A DNA stretch of 64,000 nucleotides. Origin: Pardosa pseudoannulata (Eukaryota > Arthropoda > Arachnida > Araneae > Lycosidae). Position 1 is the first letter of the stretch, and each line of letters starts with the position of its first letter. Both the position numbers and the translations under genes were made by a program. Positions 1 through 12,466 of the stretch are shown here, in pieces. The DNA lies in the NCBI GenBank assembly GCA_032207245.1, contig CM063499.1, positions 76,268,978 through 76,332,977 on the forward strand, read 5' to 3'. The notes beneath the pieces were generated by a model. The model made no database searches, was not told the origin of the DNA, and worked only from the letters and a program-made list of their open reading frames with translations.

Positions 1-489
1 TGCTTTTTATCCAAGGAAATCAATAAATTAGATTTGAATACATACAATACATTCATTTTATAATCATAATATTCTGCATATATTAATGATGTTTTGAAAT
101 ATGTACATAGCTAGATTAGAGTATCTAAACAAAAATTGTGAAAAAAAAAAAAAAAAAGAGAGAAATGTGTGTTTTGACGTAAATTACTTTAATGTATTAA
201 ATGTACATTTTCAGTACAAATGTAGATTTCAGGAACTTCTTTACAACTTTTTAAAATCTCTAAATTCTGGAAACCATATGACTAATTACATTTTAATAGG
301 AAAAATAAGATTAGAGCATCCCATTTTTGGTCTTTTATTAAAATATTTTGTTATTAATTCAGATTTTCTTTTTTCAACAACAGACTTTTGCAGTGATACA
401 CCATGAAAAAAGTGACTGTTTACTTAAAAAAAGTGATCAATTGTAAAAAAAATGATTAAAGGTGAGAAAATGATGGAATTGCAAGCCTG
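1..489. mobile_element. TIR element, family CAGGCTTGCAA, partial copy at window edge
   Basis: The sequence matches 44143-44877 and 51594-52623 closely (for example the ATTAATGATGTTTTGAAATA and GTGACTGTTT stretches) and ends with TTGCAAGCCTG at 489. The left end lies outside the window. The open frame at 101-406 lies inside this repeat and is not a gene. Confidence 0.8.
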
Positions 490-1104
490 TTAAAAGCATA
501 GTATATTATAATTACAAGTATGTTTATAAAAACATAAAATAATTTTTCTATTATTGTTTTACACTATTTTTAATTTAAACAAAACAAAATATTAAAATTT
601 GTCTTATTGGAATTAATAATTGGAAGGGAAAATTTATTTTGTCTAACCTGCCCAGGCACTGAATATTATCTTCTTTTAATAAATTTGAAACAACAGACCA
701 AAATAATTCGAATTCCTGATAGGAATAATATCAGTTCAATTGCAACACCACCATATATATCAATTTAAAAGGTAATAGGAAAAAAAACACTGAAAAGAAA
801 TGTTCCTTGATAAGTTGGGTTTATCTTTGAATGGAATGAAAGTTTTGCCATAGAAATCAAAATGTCCAAAGAGACATTTGAAAAAGTGAATGCAGAAAGA
901 ATGAGTGAAGAAGCTTATGAAAATAGTAACGATGCTCCAACTATTGCAAATTTTAACAAAACAAATGCAGCATTTTTTAGGATTATACTTGTAAACATAT
1001 CAAGCAATTATTTCCTCATTTTATAATAAAACTAATTAATAAAATAACTGAAAAATAAAATCAGTTAACAATTTTTAGTAATATTTTCCAGTTTTATTTC
1101 AATG

Positions 1105-1110
<6 letters not shown>

Positions 1111-1151
<41 letters not shown>
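1111..1151. repeat. (TA)n microsatellite
   Basis: Uninterrupted TA run in AT-rich DNA left of the minisatellite. Confidence 0.95.
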
Positions 1152-1153
<2 letters not shown>

Positions 1154-1248
1154 TTAAAAATACGTATTTAAAGAGTCCAATACATTTTTAAGGATGTGTT
1201 ATATTTTTCATAGCTTCAAATTAATTTTTAAAAATTCTATTCCAATTT

Positions 1249-1895
1249 AACATATGCTATTGATACGGCAGATAGCCCTGCTGTAGCTTTAAAGAGATCC
1301 CAGAAACTGAAATTGAGTTATGTAAAAAATGTGATATCTCACTTGCAAGTCCATAAAAAGTTTTTCTTCATTTTTTCGAGAGTCTTAAAAGTGTGACATG
1401 ATTCACATTTAACATATGCTATTGATATGGCTATGGCAGATAGCCTTGTAGCTTTAAAGAGATCCCAGAAACTGAAATTGAGTTATGTAAAAAAAGTGAT
1501 ATCTCACTTGCAAGATCATAAAAAGTTTTTCTTCATTTTCCTGAGAGTCTTAAAAGAGTGATGTCATTCACATTTTACATATGCTATTGATATGGCTATG
1601 GCAGATAGCCCTGCTGTAGCTTTAAAGAGATCCCAGAAACTGAATTGAGTTATGTAAAAAAAGTGATATCTCACTTGTAAGACCATAAAAAGTTTTTCTT
1701 CATTTTCCTGAGAGTCTTAAAAGTGTGACGTCATTCACATTTAACATATGCTATTGATATGGCAGATAGCCCTGCTGTAGCTTCAAAGATATCCCAGAAA
1801 CTGAAATTGAGTTATGTAAAAAAAGTGATATCTCACTTGCAAGACCATAAAAAGTTTTCCTTCATTTTCCTGAGAGTTAAAAGTGTGAGGTCATT
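1249..1895. repeat. Four-unit minisatellite, 162-167 bp period
   Basis: Units start at 1249, 1411, 1576 and 1743, each beginning (A/T)ACATATGCTATTGATA and containing GATCCCAGAAACTGA and GTTATGTAAAAAA. Identity between units is high. Each unit is largely open in one frame, but indels (for example the lost A near 1644) break the reading, so I do not call a gene. Confidence 0.9.
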
Positions 1896-2185
1896 CATTA
1901 TATGCATGCATATATATGCACACATACACACACTATATTTATATTAGAGACATATTTTAGAAACAGAATCTGTAAAATCGAGGCATATATTTTAATAATG
2001 TAAAATATTATGTAACATTAACCCATTAAAAAAGAAAATCTTAATGCAGTTCCCCCTTTTGGAACAAATCATAAAAAAGAAAATTTAACTGCTTTATGTT
2101 AGTCATAGGTATTTAGGTATACATTATAAAGATAAATTATATAAAGTAACCATATTAGTTAAATGTAAAGCTATGAATTACTTAC

Positions 2186-2561
2186 ATGATTCTCCACCCC
2201 AACCAGGTGGGTTGACGGAGCTGTTTTGATTTCCCCATGATTTACTTTCCACAGAATTAGCTCCCCAAACAGAGTTATTGCTTTCACAATAATAATCTAT
2301 ACTAGGAGGCAATATAACCCCATCATCAAAGTCTTCCTCCTCTTCTTCGCCCCAAGTTCCCCCTATATGTGTTGAAGGAATATGTCCCCATGGCTCACGC
2401 ATCTGAGTCTGTGGTTTCTCACTGGAACTTTTGATGTGATGACGGATATTATTTTCCCAAATTTCAGTACCAGTGCTCGTAGAACTTGTCCATGTGCTAC
2501 CCTCTTTTGGGCTTAAGTGAGGAGAGGAAGGAACATCCCAAGCAGTGTCCTGATTAATTCC
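2186..2561 (-). CDS. gw: GW182 exon with WG repeats
   Basis: The exon starts after the acceptor AG at 2563-2562 and ends at 2186 before GTAAGT. It has 376 coding bases: 125 codons plus one base. It holds seven Trp-containing motifs, including TAWDV, STWTS, EIWEN, EPWGH, GTWGE, SVWGA and KSWGN, then PPGWGG. An acidic EEEEEDFDD run follows GGTWG, as in Gawky. The WG motifs next to disordered Ser/Asn sequence are the Argonaute-binding signature of the family. Confidence 0.88.
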
Positions 2562-4747
2562 CTAAAAAGAAAAGCAAACACACTATATTTTAGAAAAATA
2601 AATAAAGAAAATCTTAAAAATTAAATATATCTAGTTAAGAATGGTAAGTACAGGGTATCTGCCAAATTAAAAATTTTCAAATCCATCACTTTTCATGACT
2701 TTCTCTGATTTAGCAGATCATTTTCCATGACTTTAAAAAGTTTTCGTTAAAAGTATATATGAATAAAACTACTGATGTACATACAAATAAAATATATGCT
2801 TTTAGAGAAATTACAGGAATTTTATCATAAAAAAACTATAAACTTACTTTATCAGTGTTAATAAACTCACATAAAAATAAATTGCTGTATCTACATACCT
2901 AAGCTTAATCATATAGCCATTTTTCAATCCAAATGTTTCCAATTTGAATTCAGGGTACTTTGGTATTATCCAGGTGACCATGAATAATAGACAAATATAA
3001 CCCTATAATGTTTATATACAATATCCCTAAAGATAAACTTATATTTTGTGCAAAAATCTTAACTAATTTTTATTAAAAAATAATTATTATATTAATAAAA
3101 TTTTAATCTACAATTAAGAAAAAAAAAAAAAAAAAAAAACCAGAATAATATACATTTACCCACCCATTAAGCTTTCTTGCTTTGAGTTTCCTTGGTGAAC
3201 AAAGTTTACTTGGCAATAGGGTCAATAGGATAATACATAAATACCAAACTCAGTCACTTCAGTCAAATGACAAGTAAAAATAGAATTAAACAATTTAATG
3301 CTTTTTTTTTTAATGGGTAGTTTAGCAGATCCATGACTTTCCATGACTTTTACTCATTTTGCTTGAAAAATCAAGACTTTCAATGACAAAATTAATCCAT
3401 TGTCTAAATCCATGATTTTCCACGACTTTCCAGGTGCGCGGAAACCATGTAAGTAATATAAAAGTTATGTTAGCAAACTCTGCACCAGTGATGGAAAAAC
3501 TTTTTAACACTAGATTTACAGATGTTGATCATAGACCTATTTTTACTGAAGTGAGCCAATTTGACTCATACAAGAAAATTGAAGTTTTTTGCAAAGAAAA
3601 TAGTTCCAAATTAATTTAAATAAAATGTTTATTATCAAAAAATTTACGGAAAACATTTTTTACATATAAAATCTGTTTTTGAAACACATTTTCCACAAAC
3701 ATTTTTATTTCATTGGTTTCTACATCTGTTTCTTTTGCTTGATTGTTGAACTTACAAATTCTTCTGTGCATCACTAGCATGAATTTCTGTCATTGGAATG
3801 GATGCGTTCCTGACTTCTTCTCTATATTTACTTTATACTATATATATTTATTTTCATATACATTCTATCAGTCAAATTGGCTAAATATACCACATTTGAT
3901 AATGCAAAATGAAGGGGTCTGAGGGGAAGAGGAATGAAAGTTTACATACATTTTATTACTTAACTAAAAACCAATGTATGTTTTTGAAAAGGGATATTAA
4001 AGTTTTATATATATATAGTGATCAATTTTTTCATCTTTAAAATTTTGTTTTTTCTGGAGCACTATGACCTCTTTTTTTGCAACACATGGACTAATATAAG
4101 ACGAGGACCTACTGCTTAAAGCTGATTCTAAATGACTTTGAACATGCATGCCACAGTGGAATTCGAACCCATGAACTCCAGTACTGAAGATCAGCAGCCT
4201 AACCATTAAGCCATTGTTCAGCCCAGAAAGTTTTGAGATATGTAGACTAAATGCAGAATTTAATAAAAGAATGATATGACTGGACTTATGCATAAATTTT
4301 ACAGTCAAATCATATGTCCTGGAAATTATGGTGTTGCTTTTTAAAACAGGAGCGAGTTTTACTAAGTAAAATGCTAGGTTGGTTAGTAGCAAAAAGGTCT
4401 ACTTTCTGCAAGTTAAAGCCTAATGAAACTAGAATATATTTCTTAATAGTCCATTCCAAATGGCTATAAACATCCATACCAAAAACAGGATTTGAACCTA
4501 AAGACTCTAGTACCAAATAGCAGCATTCTACTGCTAATCAAACTTTCCCAGACTAGATTTCTGGATAAATTGAAAAGATTCAAATGTGTTGGGATTCTTC
4601 TAGTTTCTCTTTCATATAACAAATGTGAGCTTGCTACTCCTACAAAATTTTGAAGGGAACTAACCATACCCTCCATATAGGTATAATATGGATAACTCCC
4701 TGTAATATCAATAAAAGTAAGCACCAAATGTAGTATATATATGTATA

Positions 4748-4813
<66 letters not shown>

Positions 4814-4904
4814 TATACATATATATATATACATATAACATATATATATATACATAAATACATATATATACATATATATATACATAAATACATATATATA
4901 TATG

Positions 4905-4976
<72 letters not shown>

Positions 4977-4983
4977 TATATAC

Positions 4984-5032
<49 letters not shown>

Positions 5033-5189
5033 CATATGTATACATATATATATATATATATACATATATATATACATATACATATACACACACACATATA
5101 TATATATATACATATACACACACACACACACATATATACATATATATATACACATACATATATATACATATATACACACACATACACAC

Positions 5190-5221
<32 letters not shown>

Positions 5222-5885
5222 GTATATATATGTATATATATATATATATTTATATGTATATATATACATACATATATATATATATATATATACATATATT
5301 CATATATATATATATATATATATGCATATATATATATATATATATATGCATATATATATATAAATATGTGTATATATATATGTGTGTATATATATATATG
5401 TATATATATAAATATGTATGTGTGTGTACATATATATACATATATAGATATACATATATACATACATATATATATATATATATAAATAACCTCAGCTACC
5501 CCTAATTCAAGAAAACATTTCCAATTAATAGTTACAAGAAAAATATACTTCAAAATATTTTACTTTATATAGTTGTATCATAACAAAAATAAATTAATTT
5601 TAGATAAAAAAAAATTACAAATTAACAGGCAAACTAAATATTTAAGCATCAGATATGTAAGTTTGACACTTACTCTTTGTCCCCAACCTTCACTAAATGC
5701 TGCAGCAATTTGTGATTCATTAACATTTTCTTCCATCCTTATAGCTTTAGTTGTAGATCCAGATGAATTATCTTGCTCATTTTCCATATCTGAAGCACTA
5801 CAATTTGATGGTCCATTACCTACATTATTCAAACCCTTTCCTGCTGCTTGAGCCCATGTATTATGCTGTTTAACCAGTGGCATAG
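2186..5885 (-). CDS. gw: GW182 / gawky (TNRC6 family), N-terminal part; gene continues off left edge
   Basis: GW182 proteins bind Argonaute through GW/WG repeats and recruit the CCR4-NOT and PAN2-PAN3 deadenylases to miRNA targets in the cytoplasm and P-bodies. Two coding exons are visible, 5885-5674 and 2561-2186. They join in phase 0 and give about 195 residues, rich in Trp-Gly pairs, Ser and Asn. Across the junction the protein reads SEGWGQR then [14 protein letters not shown], and further on [20 protein letters not shown]. As I recall it, the N-terminal motif of Drosophila Gawky is very similar: a WG, then VNQDTNW, then PSWGH...GGTWGEDDD. The second exon ends one base into a codon at a GTAAGT donor, so the rest (UBA, Q-rich, RRM and silencing domains) lies beyond position 1. 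The intron between the exons (2562-5673) holds a hAT element, two SINE pieces and the large TA microsatellite. Confidence 0.88.
2651..3448. mobile_element. hAT-like non-autonomous element, family CAGGGTATCTGCC, copy 1
   Basis: Starts CAGGGTATCTGCC and ends GCGCGGAAACCAT. The flanks GGTAAGTA and TGTAAGTA differ at one base, an 8-bp duplication. A second, inverted copy is at 35043-35595. It lies in the GW182 intron. Confidence 0.72.
4056..4223 (-). mobile_element. tRNA-derived SINE copy (minus)
   Basis: On the minus strand it holds an A-box-like TGGTTAGG-type region and a B box (GGTTCGAATTCC), followed by the shared body ending at the TGCAAAAA/AGCACTCC motif. Diverged from the better copies at 15914 and 58511. 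Confidence 0.82.
4451..4546 (-). mobile_element. Decayed SINE fragment (minus)
   Basis: Only the tRNA-related half is left (GGTTCAAATCC B box on the minus strand). Heavily mutated. Confidence 0.6.
4731..5484. repeat. Large TA/TG microsatellite (GW182 intron)
   Basis: About 750 bp of (TA)n interrupted by TACA, TGTA and (CA)n runs. It is open in all six frames with Tyr/Ile/His/Val/Cys repeats, so the many long ORFs here are artefacts. Confidence 0.97.
5674..5885 (-). CDS. gw: GW182 exon, probable first coding exon
   Basis: The exon begins after a TTTTAG acceptor at 5887-5886, with two bases before an ATG at 5883, and ends at a GTAAGT donor (5673-5672) in phase 0. The ATG opens 70 residues ([17 protein letters not shown]..., ending FSEGWGQR) with two W-containing motifs. 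The acceptor directly upstream shows at least one further 5' exon. The ATG could therefore be the true start after a spliced 5' leader, or an internal Met. No upstream coding exon was identified, so the start is tentative. Confidence 0.8.
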
Positions 5886-5887
5886 CT

Positions 5888-6886
5888 AAAATAAAGTAAT
5901 TTTGTTAAATCAAGTTTTTGACAATAATCATATGATTTGGAATTTATACTGTAAAAGTTAGAAATTATATGTAGTTACATACAAAGAATATTTTTCAAAT
6001 TAAGATCAACAATGTAATGAAGACAAATTTACTTTCCTAAATTAAAAGACACCAATTTGTAAATAAGAGCTACTTTTACATTGTTTTAAAGATTACCTAT
6101 CATAAGAATATTTCAAAAGAATATTATTAATGTTCAAATTGAAGTAACCAGTATGTGGATAAAAAGAGATGACCTTAAAAAAATATCAAGAGGTATTTAT
6201 GATTTTAATGTATGGCTATTAATTACAATGTTACTATGAATTTCCAGATTTCATTGTGAGATGATATAACAGGATTAATTTTTTTTTCTTTAAGGAAAAA
6301 AAAAATAAAAATAAAAAAAAACTAGGAATGAAATGGATGAGAATTTTTAATGTTTTCTTGGAACAAGTTTCCATTTCCAGTGAAGGTAAATGATAAACCT
6401 ATAAATGATTCTTCTTAATTTCAAATATCTGCTATTATCTATAACTTTGTGATATGGATCAACCTTTTGATTTAGTGAGCCTCATGCATAAATTTAGTTT
6501 TTAGTAAGGACACACTAAAATCATGATGAATAGCTATATTAATTACAAAGCTTCATTTTACAGGCAATATCAAATACCTTATTACAAAATTCTTATTTCT
6601 TAAATAGTATTTTACAACATTTAAAATGAGAGACAATCTCTATGATGAAACAATCTGTAATTATTCAAAGTTGTTTAAATTTCATACTTCAATTACTCCC
6701 AGGAATTCATAATAACTTAAAAGTTAGGATATTCATCAATTTATATAATATTCAGCAAAAATGACTTGGACATTAACAAGTTAAATACAAATTTGGATGG
6801 ATGGTATTTGAAAAACAGATAAAAATCTATCATCAATGAGGTCACACCTAGGCATCTCTTAACTTTAAGGAAAAAAAGAGGAATGA
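5888..6886. other. No gene seen
   Basis: AT-rich DNA upstream of the GW182 exon, probably a 5' intron. Only short ORFs and an A-run near 6295-6320. Confidence 0.6.
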
Positions 6887-6894
6887 GGCTAGAG

Positions 6895-7563
6895 CAGGGC
6901 CTGATAATTGCACAGGTACTAGAGGCACGTGCCCTTGGCACGAAAATTTAGTCGAGTGCTTGAAACACATATTAAGTGGGGAAAAATTGCAAACTTATGC
7001 TACCACCGTTAAGTTTTAATAAATTATTGTACAAGGTAATTGTGTTTGTCATGAACTATATTGTTTCCTATTTAATTTTACTGTTATTTACCTGATAATT
7101 AATTCCCTCAACAAACCTGGTGTTCTTTATATCCTATGGGTTACTACATATTTATATGAAATTATTAGCAACGTACCACTATAAACCATTAAATTATCTC
7201 ATCAGTTTAAATTATTTTAAATTTTATTATTTATTTTCTGCACCACAGAGCTTATGAATGTGACAAGGTTAAAAAATAAATAAATAAATAATAAAAAAAA
7301 AAGTGGGTCACTCTAGGTCTTTAAAAGTTCTTATTTTTAGCATGGCTAAACAGAGATAATAATTATTACATAAAACGAAAATTTGGTGTTTTTGATTTTG
7401 AATATTACTTAATGCTAATTTTTTAAATATGTTTGATAATTCAATGTTACAAATTTTATATGACTGTAATTATGATAACTTGTTGCTATAAATTTGTAAT
7501 GGGGGTAAAGGACACAAAAATTGAATTGTGCCCTGGGCACAAAAGTATCTTAGTCGGGCCCTG
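6895..7563. mobile_element. hAT-like non-autonomous element, 669 bp
   Basis: Ends CAGGGCC and GGGCCCTG. The inner ends also pair (GTGCCCTTGGCACGAAAA with TGTGCCCTGGGCACAAAA). Perfect 8-bp target duplication GGCTAGAG at 6887-6894 and 7564-7571. No transposase remains. Confidence 0.88.
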
Positions 7564-7571
7564 GGCTAGAG

Positions 7572-9058
7572 GATGTTTCTACTTTATGAGAATTTATGGT
7601 TTTGAAATCTTAAAACTAAATCCCACTGAAGAGGGCTAACATTTTCCTTTAATAAATTCTAGTCACTGGAAATTATATAGGCTTAAAAAGGACTGTCTCT
7701 ATAACAAGGCTGCTTCTCTGAGTTCCTGTGTTCTTTCAGAAATTAAATTTATCTGATTATGAAAATTATTTAACTCAGAATAGAACTAAATGTGATTTAA
7801 AGTACCACTTTTTCTCCAAATGCAATAGCAAAATTTATCCTCTTAAAAAATATTTGTCAACAAAGATGAATTATTAAATTTTGTTAAATATTCAGTTCAT
7901 TTACATTAGTATAGTACAAATAAAAAGAAATTATTTTTTTTTCAGTGTAGCGGTATTAATATATGTATTAAAAGGCTCTGTTTTTAAATTAAAACTTGAT
8001 ATAGTTTAATTTTTCAATGATATAAAATATTTTGCAATTTAGTATTTTGGAATGATTTATATATATATAGTGCAAAATAACAAAATATTTTAATAACAGA
8101 TATACAGCATAAAATAAGATAAAAATTTTTTAGCATTGGATATCTATATCTGGCACATAAGGGAGCATTTGATATCTCACATACACCAAAATCACTCTTC
8201 ATCTAATCTTAATTTTAAATTGAATTATGGGGACTAAATAATCTAATAAAAAATACAAAAACTATTACAAAAAATGATTTAATAACCTACAGCACAAATA
8301 CAGTACTGATTGCTACTTATAGTAAAAGTGTATGAAGTGCAATGTATTTAGTAAAATGTTTAGAAATTAGCTAGGAGATACATTTGCACTTTTAGATTAT
8401 ACCAGTTTAATTTTAACAAATCATATTTACATGTAAAATTTGAAACGAGGTTTTAGTTTTGGGCCCACTAATTTGAAACTCACTATATATAGTGAAAACT
8501 GTAATTCAGGCAATTTTCATGTGAATACCTTATTTGGTATTGTATATGTAACCAATATCTTTCCCTAATTACACTGGATGATTAACCCCTATTATTTGAT
8601 TTGCCCAGGCTTGCTGAGAAAAAAGAACTGCTAATTGCAGAACAGTTGTGACATCATTTAAGAAAACAAATTTCAACAATGTAGAACTTTACATTTTTTA
8701 AAGATTGAAAAACATGGGTCTCAATAACTTCATCATAAAGTAATGTCTCTGCATTGAGTGATAATAGAATATTCACATCTTTCACAAATATTAAACCAAA
8801 GAGTCATGTGACTTTATTCCCATGAGATTAGAGATTATTCAGCGATTTTTAGAAGGTAAAAACGAACCTTGAACATTTAAGCTAGCTTGAAAATTACTTA
8901 TTGGAGAAGAGAAACCATTTTAATGGGACAACTGAAAAATGCAGGCAGAGGATAGAAAATTAGCATTTATCCCTGTACTAGTTTTCAGAGACAGGCATTT
9001 GCAGCTGGGAAGTTAGGTATTAAAAAAGGAGAATTTTATGTATTTAAGGGTAATAACT

Positions 9059-9061
<3 letters not shown>
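7572..9061. other. No gene seen
   Basis: AT-rich, probably GW182 5' intron. No repeats with readable ends. Confidence 0.6.

Positions 9062-9117
<56 letters not shown>
9062..9117. repeat. (TA)n microsatellite
   Basis: Uninterrupted TA run. Confidence 0.95.
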
Positions 9118-9121
<4 letters not shown>

Positions 9122-9640
9122 ATTACCATTTGATTTTAATAAATTCTTTGCACATTTTACTTTTCCTTCCATTTTCTTTTTTTTTAGTAAATTTTTACTA
9201 TGAAACTTATTTGAATATAACTACTTAAGATAGAATTTCATTTTCTTAAATAAAACTTATGTTATAATATATTTTAAATTTAGAAATAAACTATACAGGC
9301 AGTGATTCCTTTACTTTCAGAGATGAGTTTTTGAAATTATTAACATAATATTAAGTACTAAATATCAAAGCAGAAAAAAACAATTGTTTTTCTTAATTTT
9401 GCTTGTGATAAACTTATAACTTGTTCTTTCTAAAAATATAATCTTAACTTTTTGTAAAAGAAAAAATTGAATATAAAGGTAATGAAATTAACGTATGCAA
9501 GTATCAGAGCACTTTGATCAAACAGTTCATATTTAACAAAAATGTGAAAATAACAGAAAATTCAATATTCAGTTAGCTATCATTCAGGTAAAATTATGCT
9601 TTTTATATGTTTTGACATTGATGGATTGGATTAAAGCAAA

Positions 9641-9792
9641 ATCGTCTACTGTATTGCTACACAAGGGCTACTCAGACTGAGACCTACAGCTTAAAGTTGA
9701 TTCCAAATGATTATGGGCAACCTTGCCAGCAGTGGGATTCAAATCCATGAACTTTGGCATAGAAGAGTAGCACCCTTCTAATTCATCAATCA
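9641..9792 (-). mobile_element. Decayed SINE copy (minus)
   Basis: Matches the family consensus across the body and B box (GGATTTGAATCCCAC on the minus strand), with many changes and a lost A box. Confidence 0.7.
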
Positions 9793-9881
9793 ATAATTAT
9801 AATGTTTTGTTATGTAATGTTAATTTGTATTGTTTTTTAAAATTTTTTTGTAAATGAGAGCAATCAAAAAATACTGCAGAT

Positions 9882-10660
9882 CAGGGTTGGCATGATTTAA
9901 ACCAGTTAATTTTTTTTTGAAAAAATCATTGATTTAAATAATTTTTTTTTACTTCTTTTAAAACCCATATTCCAAAGACAGGAGAATTGGGAATCAGTCA
10001 GCACGGTAATACCAATAAGTAAATAAGTGTCAATAGATAGCATGTGCTTTCCAAGAATTTAGGGGTGTTGTTATCAGAAAGTATGTAGTAGGGGTAGTAC
10101 AATGACTGATTATGACTGGTGGAAATCATTTTATGTAATGGGAGGTAAAGAGAGTATTACAAAATTTGATATCCAGATTGTCTACCAAATAACATAAGTC
10201 ATGGCTTCATCTGCTGGAATAAAAAGACAGTTTACTTTTTTTGGTATTTAGCCTTCGTAACCAATTAGGAGTGGATAAAGCATCAAATCTAGTGTTTTTA
10301 TTGAAACAAATCGATAATTTGGTGCTTAAAAATATTGAAATATTTGTGATTTGTTTTTTTAAATAAATAGTTTGCATTAAAAGAATATTTAATTTGTTCT
10401 TTTAATTTACACCTATTTAGTTTGCACTATCCAATTACAAAATAATAGAATGTATTTAGATTAAAATTTATATATTTAAGTTTAGGTAATCAATGTGCAG
10501 AATATACTAGGTAGATAAGATGTTACATCTTATAACAAACTATTCTATGTATATTGCAAAAAACATAAAAACAACAATTAAAATTAGTATTAAAAAAAAT
10601 CTGATTTAAATAAAAAAAATCTGATTTAAATCAAATAAATCTGATTTTTTTCCAACCCTG
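9882..10660. mobile_element. hAT-like element, family CAGGGTTGG, copy 1
   Basis: Ends CAGGGTTGGCATGATTTAAA and ATCTGATTTTTTTCCAACCCTG (inverted). Perfect 8-bp duplication CTGCAGAT (9874-9881, 10661-10668). The same family is at 15535 in opposite orientation, and this copy keeps the site into which the SINE at 15914 jumped. Confidence 0.92.
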
Positions 10661-10668
10661 CTGCAGAT

Positions 10669-12236
10669 GCTTTAGTCACAAACTTAAAGAGTAAAGGAAA
10701 TGTTAAGACTTTTTAATATTTAATTTTGTTTTAAATAATCTTTATTGCATATTGCTGTCTTATTTCTTTTATATTTTATATATATTTATTTCTAATAGTT
10801 GTGTAAATTAAATTTTTTGCCATGCATATTCAACATAATTTAAATACAGGTGTTTAAATAGAGGTAAATCAAAGCATTAAAAGCAAGAATATATAAATCT
10901 AAATGTTTGATATTTTATAAGTAATATCTTAAGTACATAACATATATGTAAAATATTGAAGAAATTAAATTTAAAGCAAATAGTATTTTAATTTTTCTAA
11001 AATTTAACTTAGATAAGAGAAATTCTTCAAAATAAAATATTTTTCATTACTTGAAATTTCCCGAATTTTGTCTTAAAACATTTAGTAATAATTTAACGGA
11101 AATGCAATTATAGATTGATGGATTTTTATTCCAAAGCATATCTTATTAAGATGAGAACCAGCCTTTAAACGGGAGTGAATAATTTATATTGTTTAAATGA
11201 TAAAAATTATAAAAACCATTTTAGCACAATAATTGGTTGGTTGATTTACCAGACTTTTGTGGCGCTAAGTTCTTTAAGGACAAACTGCACCAAACAAGAT
11301 GAGAAAATAAAAACTCAAAAGACAAAACTTACGAACAAAAATTTTGACAATAGTTGAATATTTATGATGTGTTAGGATGCTGATTATGAAAAATACAACT
11401 TTTTAAATGAACTAGATTAAAATGTCCATGAATAATAATTTTGGTGAACATTGAGAAATGTACAGATAGTGATAAATTTTTTAAGTCTTCAATATATTTT
11501 TAAATATGAACACAAATGTTCATAACACAAACACTTTTGAATAAATCTAATTTAGACAGTTTTCTTAAACTTTTTGATTTAATCACCCATGGAGAAATTA
11601 TATGCCTTTTTTTTCAAACTGCCTTTAATACCATTTTATTTTAGATCAAAATAAACTAGATGAAGTTCTGACATCAGAACTCATGTATTTATATAAACCA
11701 CTTTCAAGTTTAAAAAAAACTGACAGACTGCAATAAAAAGTTTCAATAAAAATAAGAAAAGTATTAGATTTGAAATATTCAGCAGCATCTTTATCAGATA
11801 CTTATGGCAATAAAAGGAAATATTTAAAAATGAAATGTAAGACTTATTCAAGAAAAATACACAAAATTCTACAAAAAAAATTTGTAATGTCATAAAAGAT
11901 TAATTATATATGAAATACACATTAACTTCAAGCTAAATTGCATGCATAGCTATGATTTTTTAAATGGTTATTTTTTTTAAATTGAGCATGACTTTTAAGA
12001 TACTGCATTTGCAATATTTAGACAAGAGAATTTGAATATATTTTACTATATATATAAGATTTAATATTTCAATCCGGAAAATAATCTTTGCATTTAGAAT
12101 AAATTTAATTTTACAATGCTATTAAGATTTTTAAATAACGTTAATAAATTTTTAAAAAATTTAAATAGAATAAAAAATATACTAGTAGTTTTTAAAAGCT
12201 GGTATGAAATTTATATCCTTTATATATCCTTATATC
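10669..12236. other. No gene seen
   Basis: AT-rich. The short ORFs at 11175 and 11681 have no recognisable similarity and strong AT bias. Confidence 0.6.
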
Positions 12237-12316
12237 CCCCTAATTAGGTATGTAAAAACATAATTCTCTAATATTTCAATATTAGAGATTTATGTTTTTA
12301 CATTCCTAATTAGGGG
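12237..12316. repeat. 80-bp near-perfect palindrome
   Basis: The arms begin CCCCTAATTAGG and end CCTAATTAGGGG, and pair over about 38 bp with two mismatches around a tiny loop. The terminal 12-mer is itself nearly palindromic. It may be a minimal foldback element or encode a long RNA hairpin. Confidence 0.85.
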
Positions 12317-12436
12317 AAATAAGCCCAAATAAACTTTAAAATCTAGTAACAGAAAACAATGCTGATTAACAAGAATAAAAATATTTCATGAAGGACTCTA
12401 TTTGGTCATACTTTTTGGAAAAATTGTCTCTTAAAA

Positions 12437-12466
12437 ATTCCAAGCAATCAGAAAATTGCTTGGAAT
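12437..12466. repeat. Short hairpin
   Basis: Perfect 12-bp arms (ATTCCAAGCAAT and ATTGCTTGGAAT) around a 6-base loop. No role is apparent. Confidence 0.6.

Noticed and set aside
101..406. 101-codon ORF
   Set aside because: Lies inside the CAGGCTTGCAA repeat. The other copies do not keep the frame.
1249..1895. CRISPR-like array
   Set aside because: Units are contiguous 165-bp tandem repeats without spacers, in a eukaryotic genome.
3322..3619. Overlapping 61-62-codon ORFs on both strands
   Set aside because: They cross the right end of a hAT element and its flank; no recognisable protein.
4464..5553. Long ORFs on both strands (up to 281 codons) of Tyr/Ile/His/Cys/Val repeats
   Set aside because: They are translations of the TA/TG microsatellite, open in every frame and with no start context or homology.
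11175..11893. 60- and 70-codon ORFs
   Set aside because: AT-rich chance frames; no motif, splice or repeat support.
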